Below the pieces are notes generated by a model. It did no database searches, had not been told where the DNA came from, and was given only the letters and a program-made list of their open reading frames with translations. 64,000 bases of DNA from Duganella sp. Root1480D1. Lineage in GTDB: Bacteria > Pseudomonadota > Gammaproteobacteria > Burkholderiales > Burkholderiaceae_D. A program made the translations under genes and the position numbers. The stretch is taken from assembly GCF_001427305.1 (NCBI RefSeq), contig NZ_LMFZ01000010.1:1-64000 (forward strand), written 5' to 3'. How positions within the stretch are numbered: the stretch's first letter is position 1; each line of letters opens with the position of its first letter. Below, one piece after another: positions 1 through 6,160 of the stretch.

Positions 1-86
1 AGATGGTGGCGGACCGCCGCTGCCAGCTGGGCGTGGCCGGCATGGCGGCGAACGCGCCCGTCATTATCGATGACCCCGACTTTTAA
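1..86 (+). CDS. C-terminal end of an unrecognised protein (partial)
   Basis: An open frame runs from the window edge (first full codon at 3) to a TAA at 84-86, so this is probably the 3' end of a plus-strand gene that starts outside the window. The visible tail ends in GMAANAPVIIDDPDF; I do not recognise the family. Its last codons lie in TGACCCCGACTTTT, which matches the end sequence of the palindromes at 11953-12048 and 31334-31402, so the C-terminus may have been rewritten by such an element. It converges on the lipoprotein gene that stops at 94. With only 28 codons visible, a chance open frame cannot be excluded. Confidence 0.45.
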   Translation, partial: MVADRRCQLGVAGMAANAPVIIDDPDF

Positions 87-93
87 AGGGAGA

Positions 94-762
94 TTAAGGC
101 TTGCCGTAGTTGGTCGAACGCGGACCGTACAGGATACCGTTCGAGCCGCCGGCCGACAGCATGCGGCTGCTGGTCACGCCTGCCATCGGATAGGCTGCAT
201 CGGTGTTGCTGTTGATGATCTGCTTGACCGCTGCCGCTACCAGGGCGCCAATCAGGCCGCCACCGCCGTTGTTATTGTTCTGCTCCGCGCTGGAGGCGCT
301 AGCCTGGCCCTTCCACAGCAGGGTGCCGGTCTTCAGGTCCACCAACTTGGCTTCCGCCGCCACCACGACTTCGCTGTTCAGCAGCGTGTAAACCGAGCCA
401 TACCTGGTCACGGTCACATACAGCCCGGCATCGGCGCCGAAGATCTCGCGCAGCTTTTGCACGCTGACGTTGTGGATGTCGGCAGCGTTGCTCAGGCCGT
501 TCTGCTTGAAGGTCTCATCCACCGCGGCAACCGGCAGCACGTAGTAGCCGGCTTCGGCCAGCGGGTAGCTCAGTTGCGACAGCATGCCGTAGGTCGCTTT
601 GACTTCCGGCGAGTTGTTCAGCGGCGGCAGCACCACGATCGATTTCGGCTGGGCTGCCTTGAACGCGGTGTAATCGTAAGGCTGTGCTTGACGGTGGGCG
701 CAACCGACGAAGAACAGCGCAGGCAGCAGGCACGCCGCCAGTTTCATGCATTTCTTGATCAT
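94..762 (-). CDS. DUF799 / GNA1162-family outer-membrane lipoprotein
   Basis: A 222-residue lipoprotein with signal peptide and lipobox FFVGC, so Cys21 is the probable lipidated residue. The body (KSIVVLPPLNNSPEVKATYG and on) matches the DUF799 family, to which meningococcal GNA1162 belongs. That family has a TolB-N-like fold and an unproven role, probably in envelope assembly or transport. A Gly/Asn-rich patch near residues 165-172 (NNNNGGGG) precedes a hydrophobic segment. It is the last gene of a three-gene operon and its ATG overlaps the stop of the DUF4810 gene by 4 bases (759-762), which suggests translational coupling. Confidence 0.85.
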   Translation of the reverse strand: MIKKCMKLAACLLPALFFVGCAHRQAQPYDYTAFKAAQPKSIVVLPPLNNSPEVKATYGMLSQLSYPLAEAGYYVLPVAAVDETFKQNGLSNAADIHNVSVQKLREIFGADAGLYVTVTRYGSVYTLLNSEVVVAAEAKLVDLKTGTLLWKGQASASSAEQNNNNGGGGLIGALVAAAVKQIINSNTDAAYPMAGVTSSRMLSAGGSNGILYGPRSTNYGKP

Positions 763-1109
763 TGAACGGCTTTCTTCGTATTCTTCAGCAAAAAGTCCAT
801 ATACGCGGCGGACTCAGGGAACAGCAACTTCTCCGCTTCGAACTCGGCTGCCATCTGTTCCGGACGGTTGGTCACGGAGTACAGCAGGCCCAGATGAGCG
901 TGATAACCAGGCGGCGGGATCATGCCTTTCGCATTGATCTTTTGCAGGTCCTTTTCCAGCACCGCGATTTGCGCATCCGGGCTCTCGCCCTTGAAGTACT
1001 GGTAAACCTGCGGCTGGTAGCTCTCCCACTGGTAGATCGTCGGCTGCCGGTGCTGGCAGCCGACCAGCGCCAGGGCAACGCCGAGGGTCAGGACAAGGCG
1101 GCGCATCAT
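759..1109 (-). CDS. DUF4810 small lipoprotein
   Basis: A 116-residue lipoprotein with a short signal peptide and lipobox ALVGC (Cys18). The rest matches DUF4810: a QWESYQPQVYQYFKG start, then a TPR-like helical part (HAHLGLLYSVTNRPEQMAAEF). Proteins of this family regularly sit between a CsgG-like and a DUF799 lipoprotein, as here. Both junctions are 4-base ATGA overlaps (1106-1109 and 759-762), so the three products are probably made in fixed ratio and may form one periplasmic or outer-membrane complex. The complex is inference. Confidence 0.85.
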   Translation of the reverse strand: MMRRLVLTLGVALALVGCQHRQPTIYQWESYQPQVYQYFKGESPDAQIAVLEKDLQKINAKGMIPPPGYHAHLGLLYSVTNRPEQMAAEFEAEKLLFPESAAYMDFLLKNTKKAVQ

Positions 1110-1774
1110 TGGCGCGCCTCGCGACCGAAGGCGCCGGCTTCCATGCCGCCCACCAGTTTTTCCACCGCTTCGCGCATGGCCAGGTCCAGCACCTTGCCGT
1201 TCAGGGTCGCGTCATAGCTGGCGGTGCCGCCAAAGCCCAGCACTTCGCGGTTGGACAGGCTGTATTCGCCGGCGCCGGCAGCGGAGTACACCACTTCGGA
1301 AGTAGCGATATTCACCACGTTCAGGGTGACCTTGGCGTATGCCACCTGGGTCTTGCCGCGGCCTGCGAGGCCGAACAGCTGGTGGTCGCCCACTTCCTTG
1401 CGGCCGAATTCGGTCACGTCGCCGGTAACCACGAAGTCAGCGCCCTTGATGTTCTGGCCCTGCTTCTTGTAAGCGGCTTCCTGCTGCAGCTCCTGCATAT
1501 TGTCGCGGTCCAGCACATTGAAGCGGTTGGTCTGCTGCAGGTGCGAGATCAGGATGGTCTTGGCCTGACTGCCGAGGCGGTCCACGCCGTCGGAGAACAC
1601 GCCACGCATGAAGGAGGAACGGTTGTCGAACTTGCCGACCGCCACCAGGGTGCGCGGGCCGGTGTAAGGACGCGCTGCGCTAGCGACTTTTTCCACCTGG
1701 ATGGCCTGGTGGCTTTCGGTTGCACAGCCGGCCAGGGCCGCTACAGCGACGACGGATGCCAGAATTTTTTTCAT
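1106..1774 (-). CDS. CsgG/HfaB-family lipoprotein
   Basis: A 222-residue lipoprotein with signal peptide and lipobox ALAGC (Cys17). The core (TLVAVGKFDNRSSFMRGVFS, then LDRDNMQELQQEAAYKKQGQ and GADFVVTGDVTEFG) is the CsgG fold, the family of the curli secretion channel and the HfaB holdfast anchor. No curli subunit genes (csgA, csgB) are present, so a role in curli export is not implied; the same trio occurs in bacteria without curli. It is first in the operon, behind a good sigma-70 promoter at 1806-1834 that contains a perfect palindrome. Confidence 0.85.
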   Translation of the reverse strand: MKKILASVVAVAALAGCATESHQAIQVEKVASAARPYTGPRTLVAVGKFDNRSSFMRGVFSDGVDRLGSQAKTILISHLQQTNRFNVLDRDNMQELQQEAAYKKQGQNIKGADFVVTGDVTEFGRKEVGDHQLFGLAGRGKTQVAYAKVTLNVVNIATSEVVYSAAGAGEYSLSNREVLGFGGTASYDATLNGKVLDLAMREAVEKLVGGMEAGAFGREARQ

Positions 1775-1805
1775 ATCAATGAATTAATAGAGTTTTAATT
1801 TATGA

Positions 1806-1834
1806 ATTATATAGTGCCTTGTGGCAAGGCACAA
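1806..1834 (-). promoter_or_regulatory. Sigma-70 promoter of the CsgG-DUF4810-DUF799 operon
   Basis: Read on the minus strand, a consensus -10 (TATAAT, 1806-1811) is separated by exactly 17 bases from a -35-like TTGTGC (1829-1834). The predicted start of transcription is near 1799, about 25 bases before the ATG at 1774. The -10 is perfect and the -35 keeps only TTG, so activity may depend on a regulator. Confidence 0.6.
1814..1832. promoter_or_regulatory. Palindrome in the promoter spacer, possible operator
   Basis: GTGCCTTG (1814-1821), three bases TGG, then CAAGGCAC (1825-1832) form a perfect 8-bp inverted repeat. It fills the spacer between the predicted -10 and -35 of the lipoprotein operon and touches the -35. 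This is a common place for a dimeric repressor or a MerR-type spacer-binding regulator. It lies upstream of the predicted transcription start, so it is more likely a DNA site than an RNA hairpin. Confidence 0.45.
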
Positions 1835-1939
1835 ATTTAGTTACCAAAAACGCCACAAGCTGCCTTCCCGGCACCAGCCCGGCATTGCATGCTGATGACA
1901 ATTACATCACTATGGCGCGTCATCCACGAAAGCAAGTCC

Positions 1940-2785
1940 ATGAATATTTCTGCGCTGCTGCTTGCCACTGCCATCGCCGCCTCGCCCAGCGATGGCATGT
2001 TCGAACCGGGACTGGTGTCCGACAACGGCGTGTTCGGCCTCACGCTCTCGCCCGATGGCCGGCACGCACTGTGGGTGCAATCAGGCGGCGCCCGCACCAG
2101 GCTGGTGATCGTCGAATCGCACAAGGTGGACGGCAAGTGGCAGAAGCCGACGCCGGTGCCGTTTTCCGCCACCGATGGCTCGCGCGACATCGACCCGGCC
2201 TTTGCGCCGGATGGCAAGTCGATCATCTTCCAGTCCAACCGCCCGGTGCCGGACCAGCCGCAGCGCAAAGGCTTCGACATCTATTCGGTGGCACTGCAGG
2301 ACGGCCGCTGGGGGCCGCTGCTGCACCTCGGCCACGACATCAACAGCGACGAATCCGAATCCTCCGGCTCGATCGCTGCCGACGGCACCGTCTACTTCAT
2401 GAAGAACGGCGCCGAAGGCAAATCGGACTTGTGGCGCGCGCGCCGCGTGGAAGGCAAGTACGCCGCGCCAGAGCGCCTGCCCGAGCCGGTCAACAGCGGC
2501 CCATGGCGCGAGTCGAATCCCTACATCGCCGCCGACCAAAGCTACCTGCTGTATTTCTCCGACATGCCTGGCGGCGCCGGCGACATGGACCTGTACATCA
2601 GCTTCAACGGCAAGAACGGCTGGAGCACGCCGAAGAACCTCGGCGCGCCATACAACACCGCGCAGGCCGAATTCACGCCGTTCGTGCACGGCGGCCGGCT
2701 CTACCTGGCGCGCCAGGCCAAGGACGGCGAACGGTTCATCGAAAACATTTTCTCCTATCCCTTCGACCCGGAACGCTACCGCTAA
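1940..2785 (+). CDS. Exported TolB-like beta-propeller protein
   Basis: A 281-residue protein starting at the ATG at 1940 (MNISALLLATAIAAS, a short signal peptide). It contains WD40-like/PD40 blades typified by TLSPDGRHALWV, AFAPDGKSIIFQSN, SIAADGTVYFM and SNPYIAADQSYLLYFSD. Such proteins are usually periplasmic and either bind partners like TolB or act as beta-propeller hydrolases; no catalytic signature is evident. An upstream in-frame ATG at 1889 would add 17 residues and spoil the signal peptide. It is divergent from the lipoprotein operon and appears monocistronic. Confidence 0.75.
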   Translation: MNISALLLATAIAASPSDGMFEPGLVSDNGVFGLTLSPDGRHALWVQSGGARTRLVIVESHKVDGKWQKPTPVPFSATDGSRDIDPAFAPDGKSIIFQSNRPVPDQPQRKGFDIYSVALQDGRWGPLLHLGHDINSDESESSGSIAADGTVYFMKNGAEGKSDLWRARRVEGKYAAPERLPEPVNSGPWRESNPYIAADQSYLLYFSDMPGGAGDMDLYISFNGKNGWSTPKNLGAPYNTAQAEFTPFVHGGRLYLARQAKDGERFIENIFSYPFDPERYR

Positions 2786-2803
2786 GCGCGCCAGAAAAAT
2801 AAT

Positions 2804-2833
2804 TTGTGCGGCGCACAAAATCTGTGTTACACT
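2804..2833 (+). promoter_or_regulatory. Extended -10 promoter of the infA leader RNA
   Basis: TTGTGC (2804-2809), 18 bases, then TACACT (2828-2833), preceded by TG one base upstream (TGTTACACT), which is an extended -10. Transcription would start near 2840, about 210 bases before the infA start codon. No promoter fits in the 35 bases between the terminator at 2989-3015 and infA. Confidence 0.5.
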
Positions 2834-2839
2834 GCGTTC

Positions 2840-3015
2840 CGCGGTGAAGTACTCGAGAACTTTACCCTGTAGCACCAAACATTGGTCACAGGCCGGCACC
2901 TTGCAGATAGCATTGGCTGACCGCTTCGCACCGTGCAGATAGCACGGGCTGTAGCAGCGATTGAAACATTGGCATTACATTGAAACGAAGCCCGCAACAA
3001 CGCGGGCTTTTTTTT
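2840..3015 (+). ncRNA. Structured leader RNA of infA or independent small RNA
   Basis: The roughly 175-base transcript predicted here folds into successive hairpins. GGTGAAGT pairs with ACTTTACC (2843-2850 with 2859-2866). CTGT/ACAG plus CCAA/TTGG pair within 2867-2891. CCGTGC-AGATA-GCACGG forms a 6-bp stem at about 2931-2947. A related TGCAGATAGCA motif also occurs near 2902-2912. The RNA ends in a G/C-rich hairpin with eight T. It could be an attenuating leader for infA or a free sRNA. I could not match it to a named family, and 6S RNA was considered and not supported. Confidence 0.5.
2989..3015 (+). terminator. Intrinsic terminator 35 bases before infA
   Basis: AGCCCGC (2989-2995), loop AACAAC, GCGGGCT (3002-3008), then a run of eight T (3008-3015). 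It ends 35 bases before the infA ATG with no promoter in between, so infA expression should need read-through, antitermination or RNA processing. Confidence 0.75.
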
Positions 3016-3050
3016 CGCACCTCGCCCTCCCAATCGCAAAGGAAACCAGC

Positions 3051-3314
3051 ATGGCAAAAGAAGAACTCATCGAGATGAATGGCGTGGTCACCGAGATCCT
3101 GCCGGAGCAACGCTTCCGCGTGGACCTGGATAATGGCCACAAGCTGATTGCCTACACTGGCGGCCGCATGAAGAAAAACTTCATCCGCATCATCGCCGGC
3201 GACAGGGTAACGCTGGAACTCTCCCCGTATGACCTGAACAAAGGCCGCATCGTATTCCGCCACATCGAACAGCGCGGTACTGCGGGCCCGCGGCCGGCAC
3301 AGCGGCGCCGTTAA
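3051..3314 (+). CDS. infA: Translation initiation factor IF-1
   Basis: An 87-residue IF-1, made of a single S1/OB-fold domain ([20 protein letters not shown], then [19 protein letters not shown] and [20 protein letters not shown]). It binds the ribosomal A site during initiation and also has RNA-melting activity. It is about 15 residues longer than the 72-residue E. coli protein because of a basic tail ([13 protein letters not shown]). The start is fixed by AAAGGA at 3038-3043. It is not in a ribosomal-protein operon here, so it may be the second infA copy typical of Burkholderiales. Its control by the leader upstream is inferred. Confidence 0.95.
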   Translation: MAKEELIEMNGVVTEILPEQRFRVDLDNGHKLIAYTGGRMKKNFIRIIAGDRVTLELSPYDLNKGRIVFRHIEQRGTAGPRPAQRRR

Positions 3315-3322
3315 CATTGGCG

Positions 3323-3994
3323 TCAAGGGGCCAGGTAAGGACCGGACATGTCGTTGAGGCGGTAAGACATGTCTATTGCGCGCCTGACCGCCTCGCTTTC
3401 TTTAGCTGTCAGCTTGCCCCGGCCAATGTCGCAGGTAGTGCCGCCTGGATCTGAGTGAATGTATAGAAGCCCAACCAGCTCACCCTCCACTTCTTCGGCA
3501 ATGAGCTCCATGTGGGTTTCGTTACCAGTCTTCGCCACGACATACAGGTAGCCCGCGACTTTCGCCGTTCCGCACCACCTTATTTCGTCCCATATCAGGT
3601 GGCTTCGCCTTCCATCGAATGCCGAAGGCATCTCCCATTTCCTCGTATCGTCGTCCAGCGCCTGCAACAACTCAATCAAGGGCTTGCGGGAAAGGATCTC
3701 GAGGTCATGCCGCCAACCATACCTCTCGCGCGATTCGGCAACGCCGCTCACATGTGCGACCAGAACATAGCTAAGTGCGATTTCGGAAGGTTGTTCACTC
3801 CAGCCGTTGTACATGCTGAGCGGAGGCCGCCAAAGAAGATTTTTGGTTGCACCAGCGTGCAAGCATTCTGATCTCGAAAAATATGCCGAAGTTCTCGTGC
3901 CGGATGCCGGCACAATGGTGTTCAAGCTGATGGTGTCTGCGCCATAGTCAACGCCAGCAACGTTCGACCATGTATCAGGATCGTGAAATTCCAT
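3323..3994 (-). CDS. Hypothetical protein
   Basis: A 223-residue protein with no signal peptide or membrane segment that I recognise. It is rich in Trp and charged residues (ERYGWRHDLEILSRKPLIEL, HLIWDEIRWCGTAKVAGYLY), and a strand-rich C-terminal half contains EGELVGLLYIHSDPGGTTCD. Base composition looks noticeably less GC-rich than the flanking genes, which fits horizontal acquisition. It is the last gene downstream of the signalling operon, 15 bases after the 180-residue membrane protein, and converges on infA with an 8-base gap. Function unknown. Confidence 0.6.
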   Translation of the reverse strand: MEFHDPDTWSNVAGVDYGADTISLNTIVPASGTRTSAYFSRSECLHAGATKNLLWRPPLSMYNGWSEQPSEIALSYVLVAHVSGVAESRERYGWRHDLEILSRKPLIELLQALDDDTRKWEMPSAFDGRRSHLIWDEIRWCGTAKVAGYLYVVAKTGNETHMELIAEEVEGELVGLLYIHSDPGGTTCDIGRGKLTAKESEAVRRAIDMSYRLNDMSGPYLAP

Positions 3995-4009
3995 CGGATA
4001 TTTAGTGCG

Positions 4010-4552
4010 TCATTGCGGCGGCAAACGCCCGCCTTTGTCGTAATGCTCGATAGCGCCTGGCATGTAGTCTACGCGCTCTTCCAGCGGAATGCGCAGCCGC
4101 GCGGCCAGGCGGCGTGCCCGGTCCAGCATGGCCGGGCAGAAGTCGCCGCCGCTGCGGTCGGTTTGGGCGAGCTGGATCCAGTCGTGCGGACCATAGCGCA
4201 GCTCGATCACGGTGTAGTCCCGCTCAACCCAATGCCGCTGGTCGCGGAAGGACGGGCGGAAGGTGACGCACAGCCGGCCGCCCTGGCGCAGCGGGACTGT
4301 CTTGCGCCAGACGCGCAGGAACCAGAGGAAGTACACGGAGCGCCGCACCTCCGCGCGCTCCAGGTCGACGTCCGTCCAGCCGGTGAAGTAAGCGGTCGAC
4401 AGCATTAACAACGCGACCACGCCGAGGAAGTCACTATTGAAAACACGGTGAGCCAAGTAGGCATACCCTAGGAAAAACACGGTACCCACCACCCTGCCGC
4501 GCGAGAAGCCGCCGAACCAGCGCAGGCGCAGTATGTGCGGGGCAGCACTCAA
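4010..4552 (-). CDS. Hypothetical membrane protein, TTG start
   Basis: A 180-residue protein with two probable N-terminal membrane segments (residues about 20-37 and 42-56), then a soluble domain with the look of a PH-like membrane-associated beta domain (EVRRSVYFLWFLRVWRKTVP). The only sensible start is a TTG at 4552-4550, which overlaps the TGA of the upstream Sel1-repeat gene as TTGA, implying translation by reinitiation. The next in-frame ATG would remove the first membrane segments. Function is unknown; coupling suggests a link to the Sel1 protein. Confidence 0.55.
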   Translation of the reverse strand: MSAAPHILRLRWFGGFSRGRVVGTVFFLGYAYLAHRVFNSDFLGVVALLMLSTAYFTGWTDVDLERAEVRRSVYFLWFLRVWRKTVPLRQGGRLCVTFRPSFRDQRHWVERDYTVIELRYGPHDWIQLAQTDRSGGDFCPAMLDRARRLAARLRIPLEERVDYMPGAIEHYDKGGRLPPQ

Positions 4553-6156
4553 GCAGGCAGCAACTCAGGAACGGCACGCAGCGCGGCCAGTTGCTGCGGC
4601 GCGAGGCGGGCGGCTGCAGTGGCGAGGTGGCGTGCGGCGCCAGGCTGGCCGTTGCGCTCGGCCAGCGACAGCCAGCGCCAGGCCTGTTCGGCGTCGGCTG
4701 GCGTGCCCTGCCCGCACAGGAACATCAATCCGGCGTTGAATTGGGCGCGGCCATGCCCCTGGCGCGCGGCGGCCAGGTACCAGAACAGGGCTTGCTGGAA
4801 GTCGCGCGCCAGCCCCTGTCCGTTGTCGTGGCGCAGGCCGAGCGTGAAGCAGGCCAGCGTATGACCCTGCTCGGCGGCCTTGCGGTACCAGGCGTTCGCT
4901 TGCAGCAGGTCGGGCGCGGGGCCGTCGTCGCGGTCATGGATCTGGCCCAGCATGAATTGCGCCGCCACGTAATCCTGTTCGGCGGCGCGGCGGAACCAGG
5001 CCAGCGCCTTGCGCCCATCCTGCGGTACGCCCTGCCCCGTTTCATAGCGCAGGCCAAGGTCGAATTGCGCGCGCAAATGGCCCTGGTCGGCGGCCTTGCG
5101 GGACCAGAAGATGGCTTCCTGCTGGTCGCGCGGCACGCCGTGGCCCTGCTCGTACAGCAGCGCCAGGTGGTATTGCGCGGACGGGTGGCCTGCCTCGGAT
5201 GCCTTGCGGTACCAGTGCGCTGCTGCGCGGTGGTCCTGCGCCACACCCTGGCCATGCTCGTAGCGCTGGCCCAGGTTGTTCTGCGCGCCGGCGTGCCCCA
5301 GTTCGGCGGCGCGGCGGTACCACTTCAGCGCCAGCGCTTCGTCGCGCGGCACGCCGTTGCCATTGTCATGGATCAGGCCCAGGTTGAACTGCGAGCTGAC
5401 GTGGTCCTGCTCCGCCGCCAGCGTGTACCACTTGATGGCGCGCGCAGCGTCAGGCGCTACGTCCTGTCCCTTGTCGTAGCGCAGCGCGAGGTTGAACTGG
5501 GCGGCGGCATAGCCTTGTTCGGCGGCCTTGCGGAACCAGCCCAGCGCCTGCTTGCCGTCCTGCGCCACGCCCTGCCCGTTGTCGTAGCGCAGGCCGAGGT
5601 TGAACTGGGCGCGCGCATAGCCTTGCTCGGCCGCCTTGCGGTACCACATGATCGCTTGCGCGAAATCCTGCGGCACGCCCCTGCCGCTGTCGTACATCAT
5701 GCCGAGATTATTCTGCGCGCCGGGATCGCCCTGGTCGGCGGCCTTGGCGAACCAGTAGCGCGCCCGCTCGGTATCGTGCGGCACGCCCTGGCCCTTGGCG
5801 TACAGCCAGCCCAGGTTGTACTGCGCGGCAGCGTAGCCCTGTTCGGCCGCCAGCTGGTACCAGTGCGCCGCTTCAGCGAAATCGGCGTCGACGCCCTGCC
5901 CCTTCTGGAACATCACGCCCAGGTTGTATTGGGCATGCTCCAGGCCCGCGTTGGCGGCCTGGCGGTACCAGGCCAGCGCCAGTTCATAGCTTTGCGCCAC
6001 GCCCTGGCCGTTGAAGTACATGAAGCCCAGGCTATGCTGGGCATTGGCCACGCCGCGCTCGGCCAGTTGGCGCACGCGCAGGAACTCGGCAACGAAGTGG
6101 GCCTGCGGCGTCGGCGCGCCGCTGGCTGCAGCTTCGGTCGGGGAATCACGCTGCAT
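4549..6156 (-). CDS. Sel1-like repeat protein
   Basis: About 535 residues built almost entirely of some 13 Sel1-like repeats of 36 residues, with cores such as AQYNLGVMFQKGQGV and ALAWYRQAANAGLEHA. Sel1 arrays form alpha solenoids that act as protein-protein scaffolds. No signal peptide or membrane segment is seen from the ATG at 6156, so a cytoplasmic adaptor is likely. I chose this start because it lies 4 bases after the stop of the GGDEF-EAL gene; an earlier in-frame start at 6201 would lie inside that gene. Context suggests a scaffold for the adjacent kinase or c-di-GMP enzyme, which is inference. Confidence 0.85.
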   Translation of the reverse strand: MQRDSPTEAAASGAPTPQAHFVAEFLRVRQLAERGVANAQHSLGFMYFNGQGVAQSYELALAWYRQAANAGLEHAQYNLGVMFQKGQGVDADFAEAAHWYQLAAEQGYAAAQYNLGWLYAKGQGVPHDTERARYWFAKAADQGDPGAQNNLGMMYDSGRGVPQDFAQAIMWYRKAAEQGYARAQFNLGLRYDNGQGVAQDGKQALGWFRKAAEQGYAAAQFNLALRYDKGQDVAPDAARAIKWYTLAAEQDHVSSQFNLGLIHDNGNGVPRDEALALKWYRRAAELGHAGAQNNLGQRYEHGQGVAQDHRAAAHWYRKASEAGHPSAQYHLALLYEQGHGVPRDQQEAIFWSRKAADQGHLRAQFDLGLRYETGQGVPQDGRKALAWFRRAAEQDYVAAQFMLGQIHDRDDGPAPDLLQANAWYRKAAEQGHTLACFTLGLRHDNGQGLARDFQQALFWYLAAARQGHGRAQFNAGLMFLCGQGTPADAEQAWRWLSLAERNGQPGAARHLATAAARLAPQQLAALRAVPELLPA

Positions 6157-6160
6157 ATAT

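Noticed and set aside
1106-1774. Curli secretion operon
   Set aside because: The CsgG-like gene is present but no csgA, csgB, csgE or csgF; DUF4810 and DUF799 partners define a different system.
2840-3015. 6S RNA
   Set aside because: Length is similar, but there is no long closing stem with a central bubble, and it ends in a U-rich intrinsic terminator directly before infA.
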